Shown here in pieces: positions 15,392-23,993 of a stretch of 49,000 nucleotides of DNA (positions are counted from its first letter, which is position 1; the number at the start of each line of letters is the position of its first letter). Both the position numbers and the translations under genes were made by a program. The DNA is from Clostridiales bacterium. Its GTDB lineage: Bacteria > Bacillota > Clostridia > Oscillospirales > Oscillospiraceae. The stretch is taken from positions 1 through 49,000 of the forward strand of contig SFFW01000016.1 of the NCBI GenBank assembly GCA_004556755.1, in the 5' to 3' direction. The notes below the pieces were generated by a model, which searched no databases, was not told where the DNA came from, and was given only the letters and a program-made list of their open reading frames with translations.

Positions 15392-17131
15392 TCAGTCACC
15401 GTATTCGCAGATGTAAGCCATCTTGCCGGTGTAGTACTTTCTGTACTTTTCAAGGGGGTTCATGCGGCTGTCGTTATACAGCCACGAATCGTCCGGCTGG
15501 CGCACCATCATGATGTAATTTTCCTCGGCGCCGTCGTAGCTGTCGGTCATGGAAGGCTCACCGCTCTGCCAGAAGTAGAGGTCAACGTCCTGACCGCTTG
15601 TCCATGTCATAAGCCCTGCCGGGTCACGGTAGCAGCCTATCCAAACGTACTTGACGTTGTAGTCACGGAGCATTGCGCACACCGTGTCGTACTCGTCCTG
15701 AGAGTTGATAGTCACAAGGTGACCGCCCTTTTCGATACAGGCAAGCTCCGCTTCGTCCCAGCTTAGGTCGCCGACAATAACCTCGTAGCTGTGCGCAACG
15801 GGCTCGGAGGAGGGCTGCACGGTGGGTGTGACGCTCTCGCTCGGCTGCGTACTCGGCTGCACGGATGCATCGGGCGTCGGCGTAACGGATGTAGCGGGGG
15901 AGCCGGATATAAACGGAAGCTTATCACGGAAGAGGTAAAGACCTCCGCCGATCACGACAAGCACCGCCAAAACGATAAGCACCGATTTTGCACCGCCGAC
16001 CTGCTGCTTTTTCTTTGCCTTTTTCTTCTGTACGGGCTTTTTCTTGGCAGCGTCCTGCTTCGGCACGGCGTACTGAACTGCGGGCTTGGAAGCATCGCTG
16101 CGAGCGGGCTTTTTCGCCTGCGGCTTGGGCTGCTTTTTGTCCTGCTGCACGGGCTTTTCAAAAACGGGGACTTCGATAATGATAGGTTCCTTTTTCGGAG
16201 CAGGCGTCTTTTCGGGAGAGGCTTCCTCTGTGGGCGCCGGCTCGTATGTGGTAGCCGCTTCCTCTGTGGGCGCCGGCTCCTCAACAGGAGCGGGTTCTTC
16301 GACGGGAGCGGGTTCTTCGACAGGAGCAGGTTCTTCGGTGAGAGCAGGTTCTTCGGTGAGAGCAGGTTCCTCGACAGGAGGCACTTCCTCAACCGGGGCG
16401 GCTTCCTCAGCGGGAGCAGCCTCCTCGATGAGAACAACTTCTTCCTCGACGGGGGCGGGTTTCTCGATGTCATCATCTATAAGCGAGCTATGTATTATGT
16501 CAACCATGATCCGCTCTACGGGGCTTAGCTCATCGACTGCCTTCCCGAAAACCTCGCTTGCGGTGCGCCCGGCATCGACCGGGACCGCCTCAAGATATTC
16601 GCTCAGCGCAGCGCCAAGCTCCGGTGCGTCGAAATAGCGCTCCATCTCTTTAAATGCGGTCGCCTTTTCGATTATTGCTTTAAGCTTCTTCCCGGCTCCC
16701 CACGGCGCTTCGATCTTCTGACCGTTCATTCGGGTCTTGAGCGCATTGGCTCTGTCGTCGGGACTGGGGTCGTGGTCAGCCGGAACGAAGGGCAGTCTGC
16801 CGCCGTTGCAGCCTGCATAGAGCATCAGACCGATCGCATACACGTCCGAACGGGGAGAACCCTTGCCGTTCCAGAAAAGCTCCGGCGCAAGATATTCAAG
16901 CTCGTCCTTTGTCCAGCCGGTGCTGCCCATTGCGGCAGCGGGACCGAGAATGACCTCTCCGTCCTCAAAGCAGACGTTGGTCGGGCGAATGCCGCCTCTG
17001 AATGCTCCGGCATCTCCGGGACCTATCGCCTCGCAAAGCTTTATCGCAAGCTCGATAAGCTCGCCACGCTTTAGAGCCGAAAGCCCGTCGCCGAGCGCAC
17101 GTTCCGGGGAGAATGTGGGATTTTCACTCAT
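15392..17131 (-). CDS. Membrane pseudokinase with extracellular C-type-lectin-like domain
   Basis: 579 residues in four parts. Residues 1-190 resemble only the C-lobe of a Ser/Thr protein kinase: RGGIRPTN (45-52) stands where HRDxKPxN belongs, LGP (62-64) where DFG belongs, but LAPE (81-84) and SDVYAIGLMLY (95-105) are well kept. The N-lobe, glycine loop and catalytic Asp are absent, so it should be inactive. Residues about 225-380 are a Glu/Pro/Ala repeat linker then a Lys-rich stretch. One membrane helix follows (about 381-402, VLIVLAVLVVIGGGLYLF). After a Thr/Ser/Pro stalk comes a C-type-lectin-like domain (about 447-579) with SWDEAELACIEKGGHLVTI, WIGCY, YFWQSGEP, ENYIMM and YICEY. Kinase inside, lectin outside suggests a sensor or scaffold. 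The start has a GGAGGG site. Confidence 0.75.
   Translation of the reverse strand: MSENPTFSPERALGDGLSALKRGELIELAIKLCEAIGPGDAGAFRGGIRPTNVCFEDGEVILGPAAAMGSTGWTKDELEYLAPELFWNGKGSPRSDVYAIGLMLYAGCNGGRLPFVPADHDPSPDDRANALKTRMNGQKIEAPWGAGKKLKAIIEKATAFKEMERYFDAPELGAALSEYLEAVPVDAGRTASEVFGKAVDELSPVERIMVDIIHSSLIDDDIEKPAPVEEEVVLIEEAAPAEEAAPVEEVPPVEEPALTEEPALTEEPAPVEEPAPVEEPAPVEEPAPTEEAATTYEPAPTEEASPEKTPAPKKEPIIIEVPVFEKPVQQDKKQPKPQAKKPARSDASKPAVQYAVPKQDAAKKKPVQKKKAKKKQQVGGAKSVLIVLAVLVVIGGGLYLFRDKLPFISGSPATSVTPTPDASVQPSTQPSESVTPTVQPSSEPVAHSYEVIVGDLSWDEAELACIEKGGHLVTINSQDEYDTVCAMLRDYNVKYVWIGCYRDPAGLMTWTSGQDVDLYFWQSGEPSMTDSYDGAEENYIMMVRQPDDSWLYNDSRMNPLEKYRKYYTGKMAYICEYGD
16272..16379. repeat. Six tandem 18-bp coding repeats
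   Basis: Units begin at 16272, 16290, 16308, 16326, 16344 and 16362, each encoding a variant of the hexapeptide EEPAPV on the minus strand. Such repeats readily change copy number and would vary the linker length of the pseudokinase-lectin protein. Confidence 0.85.
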
Positions 17132-17161
17132 CTTTATCCCTCCATAATTACGGATGTTAAC

Positions 17162-17190
17162 ATAATATCACGGGAAAGACCATAAGTCAA
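17162..17190 (-). promoter_or_regulatory. Predicted sigma-A promoter of the pseudokinase-lectin gene
   Basis: Minus strand TTGACT (17190-17185) and TATTAT (17167-17162) with a 17-bp spacer, 30 bp before the start codon. Confidence 0.65.
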
Positions 17191-17259
17191 ATATGAATAT
17201 GGCTTTTATTTTGATTTAATGTGTGATATTATATAAAGAAATCATTTTTGGAGGCGCTT

Positions 17260-17895
17260 ATGAAGAACGGACACGAATGCTACATAATCGGCGCCGGAGA
17301 TTTTTTCGGCTTAAACGAGCTGCCGGACGACAGCGACTATGTGATCGCCGCCGATGCGGGGCTTAATCACTGCCGCAAATACGGCATAATACCCGACCTC
17401 GTTTTGGGCGATTTCGATTCGCTGGGGGAGGAGCCGGAGCATCCGAACGTCCTCCGTCTGCCCGTCGAGAAGGACGACACCGACACCATGTATGCGGTGC
17501 GTTTGGGGCTTGAAAAGGGCTATCGGCATTTTTACATATACGGTGCGCTCGGAGGTAAAAGAAGCGACCACAGCATCGCCAATATGCAGATACTCGTGTA
17601 CCTTGCAAACCGTGGCGCAAGGGGCTGGATATTCGGCTCCGACTGCGTTTGGACTGCGATAAGAAACACAACGCTTTCGCTCTCCGGCAGCGGCGGGGTG
17701 TCGGTGTTCTGCATAGACGGCAAGGCGCAGGGCGTAACGCTTAAGGGCCTTAAATACGAGATACATGATGCGGAGATAAGCTCCGATTATCCCATAGGCG
17801 TCAGCAATTCCATGGCAGCGGACACGGCGGAGATCGAAGTCGGCTCCGGATGTCTGCTCGTGATGTACGACAAGGGTATAGGTGAGACAGAGTGA
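17260..17895 (+). CDS. thiN: Thiamine pyrophosphokinase
   Basis: 211 residues from the ATG at 17260, preceded by GGAGG at 17250-17254. It transfers pyrophosphate from ATP to thiamine to make the coenzyme TPP. Visible marks are IIGAGDFF, VIAADAGLNHCRKYGIIPDLVLGDFDS (diphosphate and metal-binding acidic segments), VEKDDTDTMYAV and GALGGKRSDHSIANMQ. The C-terminal thiamine-binding beta domain follows (LKGLKYEI, GVSNSMA). The final codons overlap the mnmG start, linking it to the tRNA modification genes. No TPP riboswitch is visible upstream. Confidence 0.93.
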   Translation: MKNGHECYIIGAGDFFGLNELPDDSDYVIAADAGLNHCRKYGIIPDLVLGDFDSLGEEPEHPNVLRLPVEKDDTDTMYAVRLGLEKGYRHFYIYGALGGKRSDHSIANMQILVYLANRGARGWIFGSDCVWTAIRNTTLSLSGSGGVSVFCIDGKAQGVTLKGLKYEIHDAEISSDYPIGVSNSMAADTAEIEVGSGCLLVMYDKGIGETE

Positions 17896-19763
17896 TAAAA
17901 TACAATGCCGGAGAATGCGACGTTGCCGTCATCGGAGCCGGACACGCCGGCATCGAGGCGGCGCTTGCAGCCGCCAGACTCGGACTAAAAACGATATGCT
18001 TTACGGTGAATCTTGACAGCGTCGGCAATATGCCGTGCAACCCCGCCATCGGCGGTACGGGCAAGGGACACCTCGTGCGTGAGCTTGACGCTCTCGGCGG
18101 CGAGATGGGCAAGGCTGCGGATAAGGCGTGCATACAGTACCGTATGCTCAACCGAGGCAAGGGCCCGGCGGTACACTCACTCCGTGCGCAGGCGGACAGG
18201 CGGCGCTATCAGGAAGTGATGAAGCAGACGCTTGAGCGTCAGGAAGGTCTAATAACGAAGCAGGCGGAGGTCTTGGAGATAGGTGTCAAAAACGGCGCCG
18301 TGTGTTCGGTGACGACGCACACGGGTGCGGTGTACGCCTGCCGTGCCGTCGTGATCGCCAGCGGGACCTATCTCGACGGCAGGACGATTGTCGGCGAGGT
18401 GCTGCGCTCATCGGGACCCGACGGGCTTGCGGCAGCCGTGGGACTCGGCGACTGTCTGCGCTCATTCGGTCTGCGTCTGCGCAGATTCAAGACGGGAACT
18501 CCGCCGAGGGTCAACGCACGCAGCGTCGATTTTACGAAAATGGAGCTTCAGGAGGGCGACGAGGAGACGGAGGGCTTTTCCTTCGACACGACAGAGCCGC
18601 CGAAGAACAGGGCGGTGTGCTACCTCACCTACACGAACGAGGAGACGCACAGAATAATACGTGAAAATCTCGACCGCAGTCCGATATACTCCGGCGTCAT
18701 CGAGGGCATAGGACCCCGCTACTGTCCGAGCATCGAGACGAAGATAATGACCTTTAAGGACAAGCCCCGTCATCAGATATTCGTTGAGCCGATGGGACTG
18801 AACACCGAGGAGCTTTACATCCAGGGGCTTTCGTCGTCGCTGCCGGAGGAGATACAGCTTAAAATGCTGCACACCATTGCGGGACTTGAAAACGCCGAGA
18901 TGACCCGCTGCGCCTACGCAATAGAGTACGACTGCATCGACCCGACGGAGCTGTACCCGACGCTTGAGACGAAAAAGATTTCGGGACTTTACGGTGCGGG
19001 GCAGTTTAACGGCTCCTCCGGCTACGAGGAGGCGGCGGCGCAGGGCTTTGTTGCGGGCGTAAACGCAGCCTTAAAGTGCAAGGGCGAGCCGCCGATGATA
19101 CTCAAAAGGTCGGACGGCTATATCGGAACGCTTATCGACGACCTCGTCACAAAGGGAACAAACGAGCCGTACAGAATGATGACCTCCCGCAGTGAGTACC
19201 GTCTGCTGCACAGGCAGGACAACGCCGACGAGCGCCTTTGCGCCATTGGGGTGCGGATAGGGCTTGTTTCCCGGGAAAAGCTTTTGAGGGTCGAGGAAAA
19301 GTATGCCGCCGTCGAAAGGGAAATGAAACGGCTTGAGACGAGCTACCTTGCGCCGTCGGACGAGCTGAACGCTCTCCTTAAAAGCAAGAACAGCACGGAG
19401 GTCAAAAGCGGTGTTTCGCTTGCGGAGCTGCTGCGGCGTCCGGGGATAGAGTACGCAGACCTTGCGTCGGTGGACAGGGACAGACCGGAGCTTCCGAAGG
19501 CGGTGTGCGCCCAGGCGGAGCTGCGGCTCAAATACGACGGCTATATAAAACGACAGCTTAAACAGGTCGAGGAATTTTCAAAGATGGAGCAAAGACTCCT
19601 GCCCGAAAACATCGACTACGACAAGATAGAAGGACTGCGCCTTGAGGCGAGAGAAAAGCTCAAGGCGATACGTCCGCACTCCTTCGGGCAGGCAAGCCGC
19701 ATTTCCGGCGTTTCGCCTGCCGACATCGGAGTGCTTATGATGTGGACGGAGGCAAAGAAATGA
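17892..19763 (+). CDS. mnmG: tRNA U34 carboxymethylaminomethyl-modifying enzyme, FAD subunit
   Basis: 623 residues, standard length. With MnmE it installs the (carboxymethyl)aminomethyl group on C5 of wobble uridine. The FAD motif VAVIGAGHAGIEAALAAARLG is at the N-terminus, followed by NPAIGGTGKGHLVRELDALGG, TGTPPRVN and GLYGAGQFNGSSGYEEAAAQG. The helical C-terminal domain that binds MnmE and tRNA ends QASRISGVSPADIGVLMMW. The start codon is GTG in an overlap with thiN. mnmE is not in the window. The next gene modifies C2 of the same uridine. Confidence 0.96.
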   Translation: MIKYNAGECDVAVIGAGHAGIEAALAAARLGLKTICFTVNLDSVGNMPCNPAIGGTGKGHLVRELDALGGEMGKAADKACIQYRMLNRGKGPAVHSLRAQADRRRYQEVMKQTLERQEGLITKQAEVLEIGVKNGAVCSVTTHTGAVYACRAVVIASGTYLDGRTIVGEVLRSSGPDGLAAAVGLGDCLRSFGLRLRRFKTGTPPRVNARSVDFTKMELQEGDEETEGFSFDTTEPPKNRAVCYLTYTNEETHRIIRENLDRSPIYSGVIEGIGPRYCPSIETKIMTFKDKPRHQIFVEPMGLNTEELYIQGLSSSLPEEIQLKMLHTIAGLENAEMTRCAYAIEYDCIDPTELYPTLETKKISGLYGAGQFNGSSGYEEAAAQGFVAGVNAALKCKGEPPMILKRSDGYIGTLIDDLVTKGTNEPYRMMTSRSEYRLLHRQDNADERLCAIGVRIGLVSREKLLRVEEKYAAVEREMKRLETSYLAPSDELNALLKSKNSTEVKSGVSLAELLRRPGIEYADLASVDRDRPELPKAVCAQAELRLKYDGYIKRQLKQVEEFSKMEQRLLPENIDYDKIEGLRLEAREKLKAIRPHSFGQASRISGVSPADIGVLMMWTEAKK

Positions 19764-20755
19764 AGAAGATAGCGCTTGGTTTTTCCGGGGGAGTGGACTC
19801 CTCCGTGTGCGCCGAGCTGCTCAAGAGACAGGGCTACGAGGTCTTTGGACTTTATATGGACAATTCCACCGACGAGGCGAGGCTCGATGCGGTGAAAACC
19901 GCCGAGTTTATCGGAATACCGCTTAGGGTGCTTAACGTTCGTGAGCGCTTGGAGCGCTGCGTCTGCGCACCGTTTGCGCAGAGCTATTTGAGCGGCGAGA
20001 CGCCGAACCCCTGCGTCATATGCAACCCCTCGGTCAAGTTCCGTTCGCTGTGCGAGTACGCCGACGAGATCGGAGCGGAGCATATCGCAACGGGGCATTA
20101 CGCCCGCACAAAAGACGGGATGCTCTTTAAGGGCAGACCCTCAAACGACCAGAGCTATATGCTCTGCCGCATAAAGCGTGAGCAGCTCGGTAGGCTCATT
20201 CTCCCGCTCGGCGAATACGAGAAGGTCGAGGTGCGTGCTCTTGCGCATGAATTTAACCTGCCCGTCGCAGACAAGCCGGACAGCATGGAGATATGCTTTA
20301 TCCCGGACAAGGACTACATCGGCTGGCTCGGTAAGCGCACCGAGCTGCCGCCGCCGGGGGACTTTACGTTTAACGGCGAGGTCGTAGGTCGGCACAAGGG
20401 CATACACTGTTACACGGTGGGGCAGCGCTGCCCGGGACTGTATAACGGCAGAAAGCTGTACATATCCGAGATTGACCCCGAAACCGACACCGTGAAGCTT
20501 GCGCTTTGGGAGGATCTTTTCAAAACGGAGCTGTGCGCAAGAAGCTTTAACTGGCTGTGCGACGAACCGACCGGCGTCGTCTCCGCAACCGTCAGGGTGC
20601 GGCACACCAAGTGGGAAAACCCGCCCTGCGAGGCAGAGGTCACAGGCGACCTCGTTGCGATACACACGAAGGAGCCGCTCAGAGCGCCCGCAAGGGGTCA
20701 GTCCGCTGTGCTTTATGACGGAGAACGTGTTCTCGGCGGCGGATTTGTTGTTTGA
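19760..20755 (+). CDS. mnmA: tRNA-specific 2-thiouridylase
   Basis: 331 residues from the ATG at 19760, which overlaps the mnmG stop (ATGA). It thiolates C2 of U34 in tRNA for Lys, Glu and Gln, using ATP and a sulfur relay. The PP-loop is GFSGGVDSSVCAEL. The two catalytic cysteines are seen in GETPNPCVICN and SMEICFI. The middle region YTVGQRCPGL and the C-terminal beta barrel are typical. The direct mnmG-mnmA coupling puts both halves of the mnm5s2U modification under one message. The protein is somewhat shorter than the usual 360 residues. Confidence 0.94.
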   Translation: MKKIALGFSGGVDSSVCAELLKRQGYEVFGLYMDNSTDEARLDAVKTAEFIGIPLRVLNVRERLERCVCAPFAQSYLSGETPNPCVICNPSVKFRSLCEYADEIGAEHIATGHYARTKDGMLFKGRPSNDQSYMLCRIKREQLGRLILPLGEYEKVEVRALAHEFNLPVADKPDSMEICFIPDKDYIGWLGKRTELPPPGDFTFNGEVVGRHKGIHCYTVGQRCPGLYNGRKLYISEIDPETDTVKLALWEDLFKTELCARSFNWLCDEPTGVVSATVRVRHTKWENPPCEAEVTGDLVAIHTKEPLRAPARGQSAVLYDGERVLGGGFVV

Positions 20756-20826
20756 TTTACCCGTTGACCAAAGCGTAAATTTATGAGAAAATTGTAAAAT
20801 CAATTATTTGTCGGAGGAAAACTGCC

Positions 20827-22317
20827 ATGGCTTACTATTACAACGAACCGTCCCGCACCTTCAGCGAATACCTGCTCATCCCCGGCTACACCGGAGAGGA
20901 TTGCATACCCGCAAACGTCAGCCTCAAGACCCCGCTCGTGAAGTTCAAAAAGGGTGAGAAGCCGGCGCTCAGTCTCAACGTTCCCTTTGCGTCCGCTATA
21001 ATGCAGTCCGTGTCGAACGACACGATGGCGATCGCACTTGCAAAAGAGGGCGGCATATCCTTTATCTACGGCGCTCAGAGCATCGAGGATGAAGCGGCGA
21101 TGGTCGCAAGGGTCAAGAACTACAAAGCGGGCTTCGTTGTAAGCGTATCAAATATCATGCCGGAGCAGACTTTGGCGGATGTGCTTGAGCTTAAAGCGAA
21201 AAACGGCTACTCCACCATGGCGGTCACCGACGACGGCACCGCACACGGAAAGCTCCTCGGCATCGTTTCGAGCCGTGACTACCGTGTCAGCCGCATGAGT
21301 ACGGAGCTTCGTGTCAGCGAATTTATGACGCCGCTTGAAAAACTCGTCACCGCTCCCGAAGGCACGACCCTCAAGGAAGCGAACGACATCATTTGGGATC
21401 ACAAGCTCAATTCGCTCCCCATCGTGGACGCCGAGGGCAGGCTCGTGTATTTCGTGTTCCGCAAGGACTATTCCGAGCATAAGGCAAACCCCAACGAGGT
21501 GCTTGACGAGCATAAGCGCTACATCGTCGGAGCGGGCATAAACAGCCGTGACTACGCAGAGCGTGTCCCCGCACTTGTCGAGGCGGGCGCCGACGTTCTG
21601 TGCATCGACTCCTCCGAGGGTCACTCCGTGTGGCAGAAGAAGACCATCGACTTCATAAGAGAAAAGTACGGCGACAGCGTCAAAGTAGGCGCAGGCAACG
21701 TCGTTGACCGTGAGGGCTTCATGTTCCTCGCCGAGGCGGGTGCGGACTTCGTGAAGGTCGGCATCGGCGGCGGCTCCATCTGCATCACCCGTGAGACGAA
21801 GGGCATCGGCAGAGGTCAGGCGACGGCGCTTATCGAGGTCGCAGCGGCAAGAGACGAATACTTTGAAAAGACCGGCATCTACGTTCCCGTCTGCTCCGAC
21901 GGCGGTCTGGTGCATGATTATCACATGACGCTGGCTCTCGCAATGGGCGCAGACTTCCTGATGATGGGTCGCTACTTTGCCCGCTTCGACGAAAGCCCCA
22001 CCGCCAAGCTCATGGTGAACGGCGTGTACGTCAAGGAGTACTGGGGCGAAGGCTCGAACCGTGCCCGCAACTGGCAGAGATATGACCTCGGCGGCAAGGC
22101 GGGACTGAGCTTCGAGGAGGGCGTAGACTCCTACGTCACCTATGCGGGACCCCTGCACGACAACCTTGAGATGAGCGTTTACAAGATAAAATCCACCATG
22201 TGCAACTGCGGTGTGACGAATCTTGAGGACCTCAAGCGCAACGCAAGGCTGACTCTTGTCTCCTCCGTAAGCATCGTTGAAGGCGGAAGCCACGACGTAA
22301 TTTTGAAGAATAAGTAA
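20827..22317 (+). CDS. guaB: Inosine-5'-monophosphate dehydrogenase
   Basis: 496 residues. It oxidises IMP to XMP with NAD, the rate-limiting step to GMP. The catalytic Cys lies in VGIGGGSICITRETKGIG; VGAGINSRDYAERVPALVEAGADVLCIDSSEG and VPVCSDGG are barrel motifs. Two CBS domains occupy about residues 110-235 (GIVSSRDYRVSR, LNSLPIVD). The flap reads KEYWGEGSNRARNW rather than the common YRGMGS, which marks the variant typical of gut Clostridia. A GTCGGAGG site sits upstream and a strong terminator follows, so it is probably monocistronic. Confidence 0.93.
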   Translation: MAYYYNEPSRTFSEYLLIPGYTGEDCIPANVSLKTPLVKFKKGEKPALSLNVPFASAIMQSVSNDTMAIALAKEGGISFIYGAQSIEDEAAMVARVKNYKAGFVVSVSNIMPEQTLADVLELKAKNGYSTMAVTDDGTAHGKLLGIVSSRDYRVSRMSTELRVSEFMTPLEKLVTAPEGTTLKEANDIIWDHKLNSLPIVDAEGRLVYFVFRKDYSEHKANPNEVLDEHKRYIVGAGINSRDYAERVPALVEAGADVLCIDSSEGHSVWQKKTIDFIREKYGDSVKVGAGNVVDREGFMFLAEAGADFVKVGIGGGSICITRETKGIGRGQATALIEVAAARDEYFEKTGIYVPVCSDGGLVHDYHMTLALAMGADFLMMGRYFARFDESPTAKLMVNGVYVKEYWGEGSNRARNWQRYDLGGKAGLSFEEGVDSYVTYAGPLHDNLEMSVYKIKSTMCNCGVTNLEDLKRNARLTLVSSVSIVEGGSHDVILKNK

Positions 22318-22323
22318 ACTTTG

Positions 22324-22356
22324 ATACGGGGCTGCCGGGCAGCCCCGTATTTGTGC
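22324..22356 (+). terminator. Terminator after guaB
   Basis: A 12-bp GC-rich perfect stem (22324-22335 with 22339-22350, loop CGG) followed by TTGTG, 7 bp past the stop. Confidence 0.8.
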
Positions 22357-22385
22357 TTGCCATAATGGGAAAAACATGAGATAAT
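22357..22385 (+). promoter_or_regulatory. Predicted sigma-A promoter of rpiB
   Basis: TTGCCA (22357-22362) and GATAAT (22380-22385) with a 17-bp spacer; overlapping TACTAT/TATACT hexamers lie a few bases further on. Confidence 0.5.
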
Positions 22386-22417
22386 ACTATACTATAAAAG
22401 AAAAGGCGGACGGTAAA

Positions 22418-22846
22418 ATGATTGCGATCGGTTGTGACCACGGCGGCTATGCACTCAAGCAGGAGGTAATGAAGCACCTTGCCGAGCGTGGACTTGAATA
22501 TAAGGACTTCGGCACCTACTCGGAGGATAGCTGCGACTATCCCGTTTACGGAAAGGCGGTCGCCCATGCGGTAGCGGACGGCGACTGCGACAGAGGCATT
22601 TTGATCTGCGGTACGGGTATCGGAATATCCATCACCGCAAACAAGGTCCCCGGCATAAGAGCGGCGCTTTGCGGCGACTGCTTCTCCGCCGAGGCGACGA
22701 GGCTGCATAACGACGCAAACATTCTTGCGATGGGCGCAAGAGTGGTGGGCGCAGGGCTTGCGCTCAAGATTGTCGACACCTTCCTTGACACGCCGTTTTC
22801 CGGCGACGAACGCCATGTTCGCCGCATCAATATGATCGAAGGATGA
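22418..22846 (+). CDS. rpiB: Ribose-5-phosphate isomerase B (RpiB/LacAB family)
   Basis: 142 residues. It interconverts ribose 5-phosphate and ribulose 5-phosphate. Motifs are MIAIGCDHGGYALKQEV, DFGTYSEDSCDYPVYG, GILICGTGIGISITANK (catalytic Cys) and ANILAMGARVVG with the phosphate-binding region RHVRRI near the end. Related LacA/LacB and allose isomerases share the fold, but no sugar operon surrounds it, so the pentose phosphate role is favoured. A membrane protein gene follows after 5 bp. Confidence 0.93.
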   Translation: MIAIGCDHGGYALKQEVMKHLAERGLEYKDFGTYSEDSCDYPVYGKAVAHAVADGDCDRGILICGTGIGISITANKVPGIRAALCGDCFSAEATRLHNDANILAMGARVVGAGLALKIVDTFLDTPFSGDERHVRRINMIEG

Positions 22847-22851
22847 TTTGA

Positions 22852-23952
22852 TTGAGAAGAACTGACAGCTCAGAATTTTATAAGGGAAAGCGAAAGAAAG
22901 CAGCCCCGGCGTTCATCGTGTCGATCATCGTGCTTGCGCTCATCGCCTTCGTGATAATGCTGTTTTACGGTCTGCAAAAGTACATCGTCATAACAAACGA
23001 CGGACTGCGCCTTGACATACCGCTGCTGCGGGAGGAAAGCGCCGTCTCCACAGACGGAGAAAAGCACGATTACAAGACGACCGATGCGGAGCTTGTCGTC
23101 GGCGAGCCGGACTACTCCAATGTGAAGGCGACGGCGGGAGAGGGGCTTTCGGCAGTGAACGGGGTCTACGTCACCGCCGAAAACGTGACGGCGGAAGCGC
23201 TGGCATCGTATGCGCAGACCTACGGAGAGGGAAGTGCGCTCGTGCTTGAGGTAAAGCCAGCATCCGGACTGCTGGTCTGGAATTCGCAGAACGAGATCGC
23301 CGTCGGTTACGGTACGGCGGGTCAGCTTGATCTTGCCGCTTCGGTGTCGCAGCTAAAGGAAAAGGGCATTTACCTTGTTGCGTCCGTAAGCTGCCTTACC
23401 GACAATATGCTGGCAAGCCGATATCCGCAGATGATGCTGATGCACGCCGACGGCTCCATATTCACAAACGAGCAGGGTTCGTGGATAGACCCCTACAACG
23501 GTGTGTACACGGACTATATCATCTCGCTGTGCAAGGAGCTTGACGCCATGGGCTTTGACGAGATACTGCTGACGAACGTCCGTCTGCCCTCCGAGGCGGC
23601 GGGAGCGTTCATGTACGGCAGCGCAACGACGGGTGCGCCGACTCCGCTCACGGCGGTGTCGGGCTTTGCGCTGGACATTGCGAGGGGCCTTAAAAGGACC
23701 GACGTCGTGCTTTCCGTTCAGCTCAACAGCGAGACTGCGCTTCAAAGCGGTGAGGACTCCGCAAACGGTCAGAACCTTGCGCTGCTTATGAAGGTGTACG
23801 ACCGTGTGTACTGCAACTGCACTCTCGGCGGCGCCGCCGCATCCGTGAGCGCTGCTGCAAGGTTCGTCGAGCTGGGCGACGCCAATATGCGGCTTGTGCC
23901 GATGGTGTATGCGCAGGCGCCGGAAACGAGCTGCTGGGTGGTAACAAGTTAA
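22852..23952 (+). CDS. Membrane-anchored putative glycoside hydrolase (DUF4015-like)
   Basis: 366 residues from a TTG start with GAAGGATG upstream. A basic N-terminus and one membrane helix (about 20-43, FIVSIIVLALIAFVIMLFYG) place the rest outside the cell. From about residue 90 the sequence follows the GH13-like DUF4015 pattern: NGVYVTAENVTAEAL, ALVLEVKPASG, MLMHADGSIF and WIDPYNGVYTDYIISLCKEL, then MGFDEILLTNVRLPS. The usual family segment is closer to FDEIQFDYVRFP; the Asp is replaced here by Thr-Asn, so activity is doubtful. Co-transcribed with rpiB by position only. The substrate is unknown. Confidence 0.65.
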   Translation: MRRTDSSEFYKGKRKKAAPAFIVSIIVLALIAFVIMLFYGLQKYIVITNDGLRLDIPLLREESAVSTDGEKHDYKTTDAELVVGEPDYSNVKATAGEGLSAVNGVYVTAENVTAEALASYAQTYGEGSALVLEVKPASGLLVWNSQNEIAVGYGTAGQLDLAASVSQLKEKGIYLVASVSCLTDNMLASRYPQMMLMHADGSIFTNEQGSWIDPYNGVYTDYIISLCKELDAMGFDEILLTNVRLPSEAAGAFMYGSATTGAPTPLTAVSGFALDIARGLKRTDVVLSVQLNSETALQSGEDSANGQNLALLMKVYDRVYCNCTLGGAAASVSAAARFVELGDANMRLVPMVYAQAPETSCWVVTS

Positions 23953-23957
23953 ATAAG

Positions 23958-23987
23958 AAGGCTCGGTCTTGGGAAAGACCGAGCCTT
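23958..23987. terminator. Bidirectional terminator between convergent genes
   Basis: A 13-bp perfect stem (23958-23970 with 23975-23987) followed by TTGGTTTTT on the plus strand. It serves the glycosidase-like gene and possibly the converging ferredoxin gene. Confidence 0.8.
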
Positions 23988-23993
23988 TGGTTT

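Noticed and set aside
16200..16420. Regular repeats that could suggest a CRISPR array
   Set aside because: The units are contiguous 18-mers in frame, coding EEPAPV in a protein linker, with no spacers and no cas genes.
17132..17259. TPP riboswitch before thiN
   Set aside because: The leader is too short, AT-rich and lacks the conserved CUGAGA and ACCUGA segments.
22339..22420. Small gene between guaB and rpiB
   Set aside because: The interval holds a terminator, a promoter and a ribosome binding site; no frame of useful length with a start signal is present.
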